Of a DNA stretch of 64,000 nucleotides, positions 43,497 to 52,866 are shown one piece after another (within the stretch, counting starts at the first letter, position 1; each line of letters opens with the position of its first letter). The notes beneath the pieces are model-generated. The model was not told the origin of the DNA, searched no databases, and was given only the letters and a program-made list of their open reading frames with translations. Source of the DNA: JAPSGB01 sp963775185 (GTDB lineage Bacteria > Myxococcota_A > Polyangia > Polyangiales > Polyangiaceae); the NCBI GenBank assembly GCA_963775185.1, contig CAVZIE010000033.1, positions 248,001-312,000 of the forward strand. The letters are read 5' to 3'. Position numbers and translations under genes: made by a program.

Positions 43497-43825
43497 CGTC
43501 GCATCGCCCGAGCCGGATTGGGTAATTTCGGCCCGGCCACGCGGAAAAGCTCGGCCATGAGGCCGAGGGCGTTGCCAGGGCGTGCGAGTCGCGACGCGCG
43601 GGTTATACTAGCGAGTGAGCGACGGCCCTGGCGCTCCGCGTGTGGAGCGGGGTGCGCCCGTGGCTTCAGTGAACCATCCGCTGAGGCCGTGAGGCATGCG
43701 ACGATGTGTCGACATCGGTCGATGTGGCCTGTGCATGGGAGTGGCATATGACAACGTCATACAAAAGGACCATGCTTGAGTCAGGCCCGCACGTGTGCGG
43801 CCCCGACCTCTGGAGACGACAGTAG
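43497..43825. other. Intergenic region between divergent genes
   Basis: 329 bp without a credible gene. It contains TATACT at 43604-43609 (a possible -10 box for the plus strand, without a good -35 at the right spacing), an inverted repeat ATGAC-AAC-GTCAT (about 43748-43760), a hairpin CCGCAC-GT-GTGCGG just before the amidotransferase gene, and GGAGA about 10 nt before its ATG. Confidence 0.6.
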
Positions 43826-44656
43826 ATGGCACGCATGTTCGGCTTCATCGGCAACCGTTCCGACCTGGGGGCGCGTGTGATCGAGCTGAATTCGAGCGTG
43901 CTCGCTGTGCATCGGAAGCCGGACGAGGTCCTTGGCTGGGGCGTCGGCTTCTACCAGGCGGGAGAGGTGCTGCTGAGGCGTCGGCCCATCGACGAGCGCG
44001 ACGAGATCGATCTGGCCGAGGCCACGCGCAACGTGCGCACCGACGTGCTGGTCGGGCACGTGCGCCACGCCACCGTCGGCGCGCTCCGCACCGAGAACAC
44101 GCATCCGTTCCGCTATCGCATGTGGCTGTTCGCGAGCACCGGAACCATCGACGGCTTCGATCGGCTGCGCGAGCGGCTGCTGGCGTCCCAGCCGGAGTTC
44201 CTGCGTCGCAACGTCCGCGGCGACACCGACAGCGAGCTCTTCTTCTACCTGTTCCTCTCGTTCTTGCACGACGCGGGTCATCTCGGCGATGGGCCCGTGG
44301 AACCCGAGCACATCCGGAGCGCGCTGCGCTCGTCGATCTCCCTGGTCGACCGGCTGTCGGCGGAGGAGGGCTTCGCCGAGAACACGGGCGACATCCTGGT
44401 CACGAACGGCGAGCAGATGGTGGCGGTCCACCGCCAGGGCGCGATGGCGTATCGCGTGCTCAAGGGGCGCCACGACGTGGAGGAGTTGCTGGGCGAGGAC
44501 GGCCTCAAGCGCACGCGCATCCCGAGCGTCGACAGCACGCGCTTCACGCTCGTCGCATCGGAGCTGGAAAGCCTGCCGCCGGGCTGGACTCCGGTGGACG
44601 AACGCGCCATCGTCACGCTCACGCGTAGCGATGATCCAGTGTCCGAGCCGCTCTAG
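43826..44656 (+). CDS. Class II glutamine amidotransferase-like protein lacking the catalytic cysteine
   Basis: 276 residues. The Ntn-type amidotransferase fold is clear: start ARMFGFIGNR, then VGHVRHATVGALRTENTHPF (about 72-91), FASTGTIDGFD and DTDSELFFYLFL. In active YafJ-type enzymes Met1 is removed to expose Cys2 (MCRxxG); here codon 2 is GCA (Ala). Without that nucleophile glutamine hydrolysis is not expected. It may bind a ligand, or be a regulatory pseudoenzyme. The start is certain, since the fold begins at residue 2 and GGAGA lies upstream. The gene after it begins 26 bp before its end. Confidence 0.88.
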   Translation: MARMFGFIGNRSDLGARVIELNSSVLAVHRKPDEVLGWGVGFYQAGEVLLRRRPIDERDEIDLAEATRNVRTDVLVGHVRHATVGALRTENTHPFRYRMWLFASTGTIDGFDRLRERLLASQPEFLRRNVRGDTDSELFFYLFLSFLHDAGHLGDGPVEPEHIRSALRSSISLVDRLSAEEGFAENTGDILVTNGEQMVAVHRQGAMAYRVLKGRHDVEELLGEDGLKRTRIPSVDSTRFTLVASELESLPPGWTPVDERAIVTLTRSDDPVSEPL

Positions 44657-45311
44657 CACCGCGATTCCATCCAACGGATGGGTGCTTCGCCCGCTGCTCC
44701 TGACAGCTCTGCTGGCTTGCGCGTGCGGGAGCGGGACGCGGCCGCTCAGCTTCCCCGCCGCCGCCGCCACGGACGACGCTCCGCGACGGGCTCCCGGCGT
44801 CGCCATCGACCCGGCGCCCGGGCTGCCGCCCGCGCGCGCGTCGGGCAATCCCGAGCAGGGCGTCGTCGTCCTCCAGACCCCGCCGGACGTGGCCCGCGCC
44901 AGAGCCACCGTGCAGGAGTTCTTCCGCGCGGTCGTCGACGAGGATCCGGACACGCTCGACAGCCTGCTCGACGCCCGGGCCTGGGTGCAGACCGGCTCAC
45001 AAGGCCGACAGCTCGCGCGCTCGTTCTGGCGGCTCCGGCTGTCGCGGCTGGACTACGGCGCGCTCGCCGGTCAGCTGGTGTACCGTCCGTCGGAAGTGGA
45101 AACCTACCGCGCGAACGACGGCTCGCGGCTGCGCCCAGCGCGGCAGCTGCCGATCGTCCCGTCCGGCGACGACGTGCTCGTGCGCGTGGTCGTCGCGAAC
45201 CCGCACAGCGGCAAGACCCGGCTGTTCGGCGACGAGATCGTGTTCCTGTTGCACCCCGACGCCAGCGCCTACCGGATCACCGAGATGGCCGAGGACTTCC
45301 AGCTCCCCTGA
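44631..45311 (+). CDS. Putative lipoprotein
   Basis: 226 residues from the ATG at 44631, which overlaps the amidotransferase end by 26 bp; a GTG at 44682 with GGA upstream would give a shorter signal (LRPLLLTALLACAC). The lipobox cysteine is one of the two in LLACACGSG. A Pro/Ala-rich linker leads to a soluble domain of about 140 residues (ARATVQEFFRAVVDEDPDTL...FLLHPDASAYRITEMAEDF). The pattern resembles the NTF2-like or SnoaL-like fold, which I infer from the first helix and the last strand only. Co-transcription with the amidotransferase-like gene is likely. Confidence 0.65.
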   Translation: MIQCPSRSSTAIPSNGWVLRPLLLTALLACACGSGTRPLSFPAAAATDDAPRRAPGVAIDPAPGLPPARASGNPEQGVVVLQTPPDVARARATVQEFFRAVVDEDPDTLDSLLDARAWVQTGSQGRQLARSFWRLRLSRLDYGALAGQLVYRPSEVETYRANDGSRLRPARQLPIVPSGDDVLVRVVVANPHSGKTRLFGDEIVFLLHPDASAYRITEMAEDFQLP

Positions 45312-45317
45312 CGCCGG

Positions 45318-46150
45318 ATGAACGCCCCGCCCCACGTGTGCGCCTCGTGCGGCGAGATCCTCGCCGTGGCCGGCGGTCGCTGCCCGATGTGCGGGACAGC
45401 ACAACCGGAAGCGACGACGCCAATCAAGGCCTCGGCGAGACCGGCCGCCCCGCTCGCGCCGGCCAGTCCGGCGCTCGGAGGCGGAGCCGCCCGCTTGCTG
45501 CAGGTCGGCGGGGCCGTCGCACTGCTGGCGTTCCTCGGCCTCTTGGCGTGGAAGCTCTATCCGCGCTTCGCGCCGCCGCCGCCGCCGGCGCGGCACCCCG
45601 CCGCGACCCTCCCGCCGCCGCCGATCGTCGTGCCATCGGCGCGCGTCGATCCGGCGATGGGCGCCGCGGATCTCGTCCGCGGTCGACCCCGGGGCGGTGC
45701 TGGTCAAGACGCTGGCGCACGCGCATCGATGGAGTCGCGACGCGTTGCTCGTCTCCCTCGACGCTTCGCCGGTGATCGACGGCAAGGTGGACGCGAAGAG
45801 CGGCGGAAGCGTCGTCGTCGCCTACGCCAGGCCCGCCGGCGGTGGCTTGCTCCCGGGCGCGCGCGTCTCCGCCGAGCGCTTCGTCGTCACGGTCGACAGC
45901 GTCGGGTCCGAAGACGTCGACGCCGAAAGCGACCAAGCCGGCGCGATCCGTCGCCGAACCGAACTGCCCATTCGATCGCGCGTGGCGCACGATGATCGCG
46001 TCGGGCGTGCCGTCGAGCTCGCACGTGGACATGCACTACTCGATGAGCGACAAGCTCGACCGCGCGGTCTGGCAAACGAGCGTGGACGGCAAGCCCAAGC
46101 TGTCGCGCACGATCGACGCGCAAAACTGCGCGATCGTCGCCTCGCATTGA
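45318..46150 (+). pseudogene. Zinc-ribbon membrane protein with two frameshifts
   Basis: Begins ATG at 45318, 6 bp after the previous gene. Frame 1 encodes a zinc ribbon (CASCGEILAVAGGRCPMCG), an Ala/Pro linker and a membrane helix (about 62-77). At about 45675 the protein continues in the next frame (AVDPGAVLVKTLAHAHRW), and at about 45950 it shifts again to end PFDRAWRTMIASG...DAQNCAIVASH at 46150. Each shift is explained by one extra base (a doubled C). The continuous reading after correction is about 275 residues. It could be a true pseudogene or sequence error; the domain content (zinc ribbon plus membrane anchor) fits a small envelope protein of unknown function. Confidence 0.7.
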
Positions 46151-46185
46151 GCGCCTGGAACAACCAATCGAGCCGACGCCGGATG

Positions 46186-46249
46186 CTGCCGGTCCGGCGC
46201 GGAACCGCGACGCGCCGGCGAACCGCGCGGTTCCGCGCCGGGCCGGCAG
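46186..46249. repeat. Complete palindromic repeat between convergent genes
   Basis: Two 24-nt arms (46186-46209 and 46226-46249) are inverse copies with one mismatch, around a 16-nt loop; each has the core GCCGGTCCGGCGCGGAACC (one mismatch in the right arm). It lies between the convergent ends of the zinc-ribbon gene and the patatin gene, so it may act as a two-way transcription barrier. Confidence 0.85.
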
Positions 46250-46262
46250 ACCGGTGGGACGC

Positions 46263-47183
46263 TCAGTTCGGCGGGCCGACGGCGGACAGACGCGGGATAT
46301 CGAAGCGGCCCTGCTCCTTGGCCTCGGCGAGCGCGCGCAGCGCCGAGCGATACCCGCGCATCACCAGCGAGCGCGCCGTGAAGCGGTTCAAGTAGCCGTA
46401 CATGCCGATGTCGGGAGCGATGTCGATGAAGGTCGTGCGCGGGTACTCCCGCGAGTACAGATCGACGCCGCGGCGTTCCTTCTCGGTCAGCACGATGTTG
46501 AGCGTCTGGTTCATCACCTGCAGCGGCCCACGCCTGGCGATGCTGCGCGAGCCCCCGCTGACGCTCGCGGGACGGTAGATGTTCGAGATGATCACGACGT
46601 CCGCGCCCGCGTCCACGGCCACGTCGGCGGACAGCGTCCGCACCACTTCGCCGTCGAGGTGATAGCGGCCGTTGACCTTGTACGGCCGGAACAGCCCGGG
46701 AACGCAGCACGACGCGGCCACCGCCTGGCTGATCGGCGTCTCGGCGTCGTAGCCCTTGCCGAACAGCACGCGGTCGGCACGATCGATATCGACGGCGGTG
46801 ATGACCAGCCGCTTGTGGATCTTGCGGAAGTCGTTCACCGGCAGGCGCGCGCGCAGGTAGCGCTCGAGTTTGTCGAGCGAGAACACGCCGGAAAACAGGT
46901 AGCCGGGGTCGATCAGATCGCGAAGCCGCGGCGCGCCGAAGAACGTGCTCATGTGCATGCGCGGCCCGTCGTGGCGGCGCTTCCACGGCAGGCGGTAGCC
47001 GTCCATCAGCACGTCCAGGGGGATGCCCTGGCCGTAGGTCGCCGCGACGATCGCGCCGGCGCTCGCACCGACGAAGATCTCGGGGAATATCCCGAGCTCT
47101 TCGCACGCCTTCAGGACTCCCAGATGAGCGATACCGCGGGCTGCACCGCCTGTTCCGACAAACGCCACCTTGGGCTTGAGCAT
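46263..47183 (-). CDS. Patatin-like phospholipase
   Basis: 306 residues from the ATG at 47183. Oxyanion loop GTGGAARGIAHLGVL (about 10-24), nucleophile elbow GASAGA (Ser about 42) and the catalytic aspartate in YHLDGEV (about 168-170) are all in place, so it should be an active serine/aspartate acyl hydrolase of the RssA/YlbK group. The oxyanion loop varies slightly from the usual GGGxxG. No signal peptide: cytoplasmic or peripheral membrane. It could cleave phospholipids or acyl esters. It ends 13 bp from the palindromic repeat. Confidence 0.92.
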   Translation of the reverse strand: MLKPKVAFVGTGGAARGIAHLGVLKACEELGIFPEIFVGASAGAIVAATYGQGIPLDVLMDGYRLPWKRRHDGPRMHMSTFFGAPRLRDLIDPGYLFSGVFSLDKLERYLRARLPVNDFRKIHKRLVITAVDIDRADRVLFGKGYDAETPISQAVAASCCVPGLFRPYKVNGRYHLDGEVVRTLSADVAVDAGADVVIISNIYRPASVSGGSRSIARRGPLQVMNQTLNIVLTEKERRGVDLYSREYPRTTFIDIAPDIGMYGYLNRFTARSLVMRGYRSALRALAEAKEQGRFDIPRLSAVGPPN

Positions 47184-47374
47184 GATCGGGGCCTCGTTGT
47201 CTCGTCGATCGCGCGTCAGGGGCCCCCGCTCATGCCCTGTCGCGATCTGCTGCGGCCTCGCATGCGGCCACCGTCGCACAATCTGACCGACACACGCGCG
47301 ACACACAAGTATCTTGCGCGCGGGGACACCCGGATCGGGGGCCCGGCACCGCGACCCGCAGGTGGGTACGCGTC

Positions 47375-47854
47375 CTACATCCCGGACAGGATGCGGAAGG
47401 TGTCCTTGTACGGCACGAGCACGATCCGGTCATCGGCGACCGTGCGACGCCACACGTCGCCATCGTCCGTCGGGATCTTGAAGCTCGCGCTGTAGGTGAA
47501 GTCGACGTAGATGCTGTCGTTCCGGCCCTTGCCGACACGCCGGTAGCGGATCTCGTAGCGGATGGCCTTGGTCTCGCGGAATTTCGTCTCGAGATAGGCC
47601 TTCAGGCCGGCGTAGTCGATGTCGTCGCTGGTGTCGATGTTGCCGCCGTCCTCGTAGTAGCGGGGGTCGGCCAGCTGCAGCAGCAGCGCGATGTTCCGGC
47701 GCTCGACGGCGTGGCGATAGTCCTCGCAGAACTGCACGACCTTGCGGTTCTCGTCGGTGTCGTCGACGTCGGTGTTGGGGATGTAGTGCGTGGCACACCC
47801 GACGGGACCCGCCAGGGACAGCACGCCCAGAAACAGCACCACGAAGGCTCGCAT
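47375..47854 (-). CDS. Putative lipoprotein, NTF2-like
   Basis: 159 residues. Signal peptide and lipobox AGPVGCATH (Cys about 20). The mature part, VVQFCEDYRHAVERRNIALLLQLADPRYYEDGG then a C-terminal strand set (YEIRYRRVGK, IYVDFTYSASF), resembles the NTF2-like cone fold; that is an inference from the helix-strand order. It lies 68 bp after the ketosynthase pseudogene and could be the last gene of that unit. Function unknown. Confidence 0.7.
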   Translation of the reverse strand: MRAFVVLFLGVLSLAGPVGCATHYIPNTDVDDTDENRKVVQFCEDYRHAVERRNIALLLQLADPRYYEDGGNIDTSDDIDYAGLKAYLETKFRETKAIRYEIRYRRVGKGRNDSIYVDFTYSASFKIPTDDGDVWRRTVADDRIVLVPYKDTFRILSGM

Positions 47855-47922
47855 GATCGTCTACGCCGAACGCCCGGACCTGCCGGCGCATTCCAGCGGC
47901 GGGACAGTGCCAGAACCCGCCG

Positions 47923-49812
47923 CTAGGGAGCAAGCCCCGGATCGGCGCCTGCCCCGACCGCGGCCAGCAGGCACGGCCAGCCCGGCTGCACACCCTCGCC
48001 GCGCCCCGAAGCCGCGACGGCCGCCCGGTGCCACGCGGCAAGCCGCCCGCGAGCGATGCCTCGCGGGCCGCCGCCGGCACGGAGCACAACCGCCGCGGCG
48101 CCTCGCGCAGGCAGCGGAAGATCGGCGGCGAGCCACAGCTCCCGCACGACGTCGCCGACGTCGTCCGCAGCGACGATCAACATCGCGTCGGCGTCGCCGG
48201 CCGCGATCAAGTCGTAGCCGACCAGGAGCGCCTCCGTCGCCGCGGCGGGCCCGGAACCCACGGTCAACGCCGGCCCCTGCAGGCCGAACACGATCGAGCA
48301 GTGGCCGACGGCGAGATTCGGCGAGGTGGCGGAAAACGCCGGGGCTCGACCCAGCGAGCGCCGCGACGCCGGCGCCGGGCGTCGTACACCGCGTTGATCT
48401 CGAGCGTCGCGGCGGACGTCCCCAGCACGACACCGCTGCCCGGCGGCAGTCGACCCACGAGCCGTTCCAGCGCGCTCGCCGCCGCGCCCACGACCAGCGC
48501 CGACGTCCGGTCGAGGCGCGCGATGCGCGCGCGATCGCCGCCCGCCACCGACAGCGCGTGCTCGACGTCGAGCTCCGTGCAGGCCAATCCGACCGCGACC
48601 AGCTCCACGTCGCGCCTCGCACTCGCCGTGGCCGACGGCGAGGCGCCGCCGAGCACGAGCGCCGCGTTCGCGCCGCCGAAGGCCGCCGACAATTTCAAGC
48701 ACGTCCGCACGCTCCCCGCCTCGCTCGTCTCGAGCAGGCGGACGCCGAGCCCGGGATCGACGGCGCCCGCGCCCGCGGCCGCGGGCAACACGCCGCGGCC
48801 GATGGCGTCGAGCGCCGCGAGCGACTCGAGCGCACCCCCCGCGCCGAGGCAGTGGCCCACGACGGCCTTGAACGGATGCACGACCACGCGCCCGAGCTCC
48901 GGGCCGAGCACAGCCTGGAGCGCACGCGCCTCGGCGGCGTCATTGAAGCTGGTGGCGGTACCGTGCGCGCTCACCAGAATCGATGCCGGCAGGGTCGATG
49001 CCCGCGTCGGCGAGTGCGCGGCGCGCGGCCGTCGCGAGCCCGCTGCCGGTCCGATCCGGCGCGGTCACGTGGACAGCGTCCGATGATAGGCCCGCGCCCA
49101 GGATCGCGCCGAGCGCCTCGGCGGCGCCGTCGCCGGCGCGCGCGAGCGCGAGCAGCGCGGCGCCCTCGCCGAGCGCCATGCCGTCGCGCGTCGCGCGGAA
49201 CGGCGCGGGCGCCGAAGCCGTGGTCGCGACCAGCGCCTCGAAGCCCGCGGCGATGAACACGGAGAGTGCGTCGTAGCCGCCGGCGACGACGAGGTCGACG
49301 AGCCCTAGATCGAGCCAGCGGCACCCGAGCGCGATCGCCGCGGTCGACGACGCGCATGCCGCCAGGACCTGCACGCGCTCCACCGCGTCCACGCCGAGCG
49401 CCGCATCGAGGGCAGCGAGCGGCCCGAAGTACGACGCACCGCGAGCGACGCTGTGCGACAGGGCGCTTCCTTGCTCGATCAGCTCGAACGCGCGGACCAG
49501 GGTCGGCATCCCGCCACCGGACGTGCCCACCGCGACGCCGACACGCCGCGCGCGCCAATCGGGCAACCGCTCGTCGAGCTGCCGCACGAGCTGACACGCC
49601 GCCGACTCCAGCAACGTCGCCGCGCGATCGTCGCCCTCGGGCAGGCCGCGAACGCGCGCGGCGCGGGGACGTTGCAGGCCCGCCGCAGCAAGCTCGTCGT
49701 CGCGCACCACGAGCGTAGACGCCCGCGCGCCGGGCTCGCCCGCGAACCAGGCGTCCGGCCCGCTGCCGAGCGCGGACACGGCGCCGGCGGCCACCACCTC
49801 CGCCGGCGTCAT
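47923..49812 (-). pseudogene. Ketosynthase/chain-length-factor-type fusion protein with two frameshifts
   Basis: Starts ATG at 49812 overlapping the upstream gene's stop (ATGA). The first ketosynthase half is intact to about 48980 and has the active-site cysteine in LAACASSTAAI (Cys153). A one-base insertion near 48977 moves the frame, where SAHGTATSFND and VVGHCLGAGG supply the two catalytic histidines. A second shift of opposite sense near 48350 returns to the first frame for a second, degenerate ketosynthase half (NLAVGHCSIVFGL, TVGSGPAAATEAL, no cysteine) ending at 47923. About 630 residues if corrected. Same architecture as the upstream gene. Whether the shifts are real or assembly errors is open. 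Confidence 0.75.
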
Positions 49813-52028
49813 CCGGATGGGATCCCGCGCGGACCGATGCGCTCGAGCAGCGCGACGTGCGTGTGGCCCCGGCTGGTGCTGCACACGAGCGCGTCGTCGA
49901 TGTCGCCGCGGGCGAGCTTCGCGACGGCGATCGCCAGGGCGAAGCCGCCGGCCGCCTCGTGCGCGCCCACCCGCCTGTGGACGTCGCGCGCCACGACGCC
50001 GCGCCACGGCGACGCCGCGAGCGCTGCCGCGAACTCCGGCGCGCCGGCGGCAAGGAACACCTGCGCGCGCTCCGCGAGCGCCGGCGCGCGCACGCGCCTC
50101 AAGGCCTGTTCCGGCGCGCACCAGAGCTCGACGCGCTCGGCGACGCGCGCGAGCACACGCGCGCCGCGCGTGCTCGCGCTTGCCTCGGGCTCCAGCACCA
50201 GCCACGCCGCGCCCTCGCCGCGCGCCACCGTGCGCTCGCCGACGCACAGCGGCCCGAGCACGCGCTCGACGATCGGATCGCGCGGCTCGGCGCTGCCCGC
50301 GAGCATGGCCGGCGCGAGCCCGAGCTCGAGCCAATCGGCGGCGATGGCGAACGACGCCTCGGCGCTCGTGTCCAGGTCGCTCGCGCTCACCACCGGGCCC
50401 GTCAGACCGACGTAGATGGACGCGTTGCCCGACGGCGCCGAAGGGACAAGGTGGGGAAACTCCGCCGGGCTCGCCATGCGCGCGCCGCGCTCGGCGATAC
50501 GGCGAAGGAACTGCACGGAGCGCTCCACGTTGCCGTAGGCGGTACCGGCGACCAGCCCGACGCCGCGCGGGCCGAGAGCGGCGTCGGCGAGCGCCGCCTC
50601 CGCACCGGCCGTCACCATGGCCGCCGCGCGGTCGTAGCGCCGGGAGCGCGCCGGCTCGAGCAACTCGAGCGGCTCCACGGGCGCGTCGTCGCCGGCAGCG
50701 ACCGCGTCGTAGCAGGCATTGTCCGCGCCGGTAAGCAGACCTGCGGGACCGAGGCTGCAAAGACCGGTAACGACTACCGCATCCGGACGCGATCGCGCCG
50801 GGCGCCGGTCGGGCATGTCCGCGCGCTCGAACGCGAGCACGGATCCGGTTCCTCCGAACCCGAACGAGCTCGTCAGCGCCGCGCGCAGATCGGCGCGTTC
50901 GCCGCGATCCATCACGTGACGCAGCGGCAGCTCCGGATCCGGCGTGTGCAGGCCGGCGGTCGGCGGGACAACGCCTTGACCGAGCGCGAGCACGGTGAAC
51001 GCCGCCTCCACCGCGCCGGCGGCGCCCAACGTGTGACCGATCTGTCCCTTCGACGACGACACCCGCACGCGGCCGATCTCGTCGCCGAGCGCCGCGACGA
51101 GCGCGCGGGCTTCCATCGCGTCGTTCTGGATCGTGCCGGTACCGTGCGCATTCACGTAGTCCAGATCCGCCGGGGCGAGCCCGGCGCGAGCCAACGCGGC
51201 GCGGATCAAGATCGCCGGCGTGGCGCCCGATGGGTCGGGATGGGTGACGTGATGCGCTTCGGCGGCGATCGCCCAGCCCGAGAGCCACGCCAGGATCGTC
51301 GCATCGCGCGCGCGCGCCGCGCGCTCCGGCTCCAGCACGAGGAACGCCGCCCCCTCGCCCAGGCCGAGCCCGGCACGTGTCACGTCGAACGGACGACACG
51401 GGTGCGGATCGATCGCGCCGAGCGCTCCGAAGCCGGTGAACGTGAGCCGGCACAGTCCGTCGGTGCCGCCGGCGAGCACGCGCTCCGCGCGTCCGCTCGA
51501 GATCCACGCCGCGGCCTGGACGATCGCGTTGGTGCCGCTCGAGCAGGCGCTGCACACCGTGGCGGCGCGCTCCACCGGCCCGACCGCCTCGGCGATGCGC
51601 TCGGCGGTCGTCGACAGCGGGTACGACAGCAGGCGTCGTGCCGACGCGTCCGTCGCCATGCCATCGTGCATGGCGACGAGCACGCTCTCGGCTTCGAACA
51701 TGCCGCCGGTCGTTGCGCCGATGGCGACCGACAGCGACTGTCCTGCGATGCCAGCGCGCGCCACCGCCTCGCGCGCCGCGAGGACGGCCATCGCGTCGCT
51801 GCGCGACCACGCGTCGGCTTGGCCGGCCGGCGCGACGTCCTCGGTGCGGAGCCCGCGGATCTCCGCAGCGATCTTGCTGCGCTGATCGGCCACGTCGAAC
51901 AGCGTCACCGGCCCGAAGCCGCGCTCGCCCGCCACCAGCCGCGCGAAGGCCGTCGTCGCGTCGGGACCCAGCGCCGACACGACGCCGACGCCGGTCACCG
52001 CGATGCGCTCGACCCGGTCAGGCGGCAT
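49809..52028 (-). CDS. Fused beta-ketoacyl synthase plus chain-length-factor-like domain
   Basis: 739 residues. Domain 1 (about 7-405) is an FabF/type II PKS ketosynthase with the full triad: Cys162 (SACSSG), His295 (NAHGTGT) and His332 (GQIGHTLGAAG). Domain 2 (about 415-739) has the same fold (VVVTGLCSLGP, GTAYGNVERS, PSGNASIYVGLTGP, VGAHEAAGG) but no nucleophile: the active-site segment reads DLDTSAEASFA, and the first histidine is missing. This matches the KS-alpha/KS-beta (chain length factor) pair of type II polyketide or aryl-polyene systems, here joined in one chain. The ACP gene overlaps its start by 11 bp and a second fusion follows. Product unknown. Confidence 0.85.
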   Translation of the reverse strand: MPPDRVERIAVTGVGVVSALGPDATTAFARLVAGERGFGPVTLFDVADQRSKIAAEIRGLRTEDVAPAGQADAWSRSDAMAVLAAREAVARAGIAGQSLSVAIGATTGGMFEAESVLVAMHDGMATDASARRLLSYPLSTTAERIAEAVGPVERAATVCSACSSGTNAIVQAAAWISSGRAERVLAGGTDGLCRLTFTGFGALGAIDPHPCRPFDVTRAGLGLGEGAAFLVLEPERAARARDATILAWLSGWAIAAEAHHVTHPDPSGATPAILIRAALARAGLAPADLDYVNAHGTGTIQNDAMEARALVAALGDEIGRVRVSSSKGQIGHTLGAAGAVEAAFTVLALGQGVVPPTAGLHTPDPELPLRHVMDRGERADLRAALTSSFGFGGTGSVLAFERADMPDRRPARSRPDAVVVTGLCSLGPAGLLTGADNACYDAVAAGDDAPVEPLELLEPARSRRYDRAAAMVTAGAEAALADAALGPRGVGLVAGTAYGNVERSVQFLRRIAERGARMASPAEFPHLVPSAPSGNASIYVGLTGPVVSASDLDTSAEASFAIAADWLELGLAPAMLAGSAEPRDPIVERVLGPLCVGERTVARGEGAAWLVLEPEASASTRGARVLARVAERVELWCAPEQALRRVRAPALAERAQVFLAAGAPEFAAALAASPWRGVVARDVHRRVGAHEAAGGFALAIAVAKLARGDIDDALVCSTSRGHTHVALLERIGPRGIPSG

Positions 52029-52281
52029 TTTGGCGCGCGATATGCTCGGCGACGGTGGCGACGGACGCGAAGATTTGCTTCGCCTCCTCGCCTTCCGGGA
52101 TACGGACGCCGAAGCGTTCCTCGATCGCCATCGCGAGCTGCAACGCGTCGAGCGAATCCAGGCCGAGGCCCTCGCCGAACAGGGGCGCGTCGTCGTCGAT
52201 GTCCGCCGCCGAGTGGTCCCGAAGGTCTAGCTCCTCGATGAGGAGCTGCTTGATCTCGCGCTTCAACGCGTCTCGATCCAT
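52018..52281 (-). CDS. Acyl carrier protein
   Basis: 87 residues from the ATG at 52281. A four-helix acyl carrier protein with the phosphopantetheine serine in GLGLDSLDALQ (about Ser45) and acidic flanks. ACPs carry the growing acyl or polyketide chain as a thioester. It overlaps the downstream KS-CLF gene by 11 bp and is the first gene of the unit, so it is the dedicated carrier of those ketosynthases rather than the fatty-acid ACP. An earlier in-frame start (52302) is possible but adds nothing typical of the family. Confidence 0.9.
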   Translation of the reverse strand: MDRDALKREIKQLLIEELDLRDHSAADIDDDAPLFGEGLGLDSLDALQLAMAIEERFGVRIPEGEEAKQIFASVATVAEHIARQNAA

Positions 52282-52465
52282 ACGTACCGCCTGCAGGAGC
52301 ATAGCGCGCCGACCGCCTACAACCCAACCCTGCCGCGCGGGGCCGGGTCGCCCGCCCGCGGATCCGGGCGCCGGGCCAGCGGCGGGCCCCCCGCGGCGGC
52401 GGGGACGCCAGGGTCGCGGCCTGGATCAGCGGGCGACCGCGAGCCGCTGCCGCGACGGAGGCACC

Positions 52466-52815
52466 GTGGGCAAGCTTGTCTCCAGCGCGACCGAGGGCGG
52501 CGTCGCCGTCCTCCGGCTCGACGACCCGCCGGTCAACGCTTCACCCACGAGATGATGAAGGAGCTCGACGAGACGATCCTCGCCGCGCGCTTCGACACCG
52601 GCGTCCACGTCATCGTGCCCACCGGTGCGGGCGAGAAGTACTTCTGCTGCGGCGCCGACATCGACATGCTCCAGAAGGCCGACCCGGTCTTCAGTTATTG
52701 TTTCTGCGATGGCCGCGCTGAACGGGCACTGCGTCGGCGGCGGGTTGGAGGTCGCCCTGGCCTGCGATTTGCGCATCGCGCGACGTCGAGTACGAGCGCG
52801 CCCTCGAGTGGGGCC
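52466..52815 (+). pseudogene. Remnant of an enoyl-CoA hydratase gene
   Basis: A good ribosome site (GGAGG, 52457-52461) precedes GTG at 52466, and the first 28 codons read VAVLRLDDPPVNA before a stop caused by a frame slip. The next frame continues HEMMKELDETILAARF and YFCCGADIDML, another frame gives AALNGHCVGGGLEVALACDLRIA, and finally DVEYERALEWGLVNY. Two blocks are missing (about 30 and about 90 residues). This is a decayed crotonase gene with several frameshifts and deletions, ending against a copy of the palindromic repeat. Confidence 0.85.
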
Positions 52816-52842
52816 TCGTGAACTATCGCGGCCGAGAACGCG

Positions 52843-52866
52843 CGCGGTTCCGCGCCGGACCGGCAA
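52843..52866. repeat. Palindromic repeat arm adjoining the moxR stop codon
   Basis: CGCGGTTCCGCGCCGGACCG and GCA follow, one full arm of the repeat in the right-hand orientation. On the minus strand it starts immediately after the moxR stop (TGA-TTGCCGGTCCGG). The other side is the hydratase pseudogene. Confidence 0.8.

Noticed and set aside
44289..44630. Upstream extension of the lipoprotein frame to 44289
   Set aside because: That part is the shadow of the amidotransferase-like gene; the signal peptide begins only after 44631.
48940..51810. A very long open frame (956 codons) on the minus strand
   Set aside because: Only its last part, from 49812, matches the ketosynthase family. The upstream part is an Arg/Gly-rich shadow of the KS-CLF gene in another frame.
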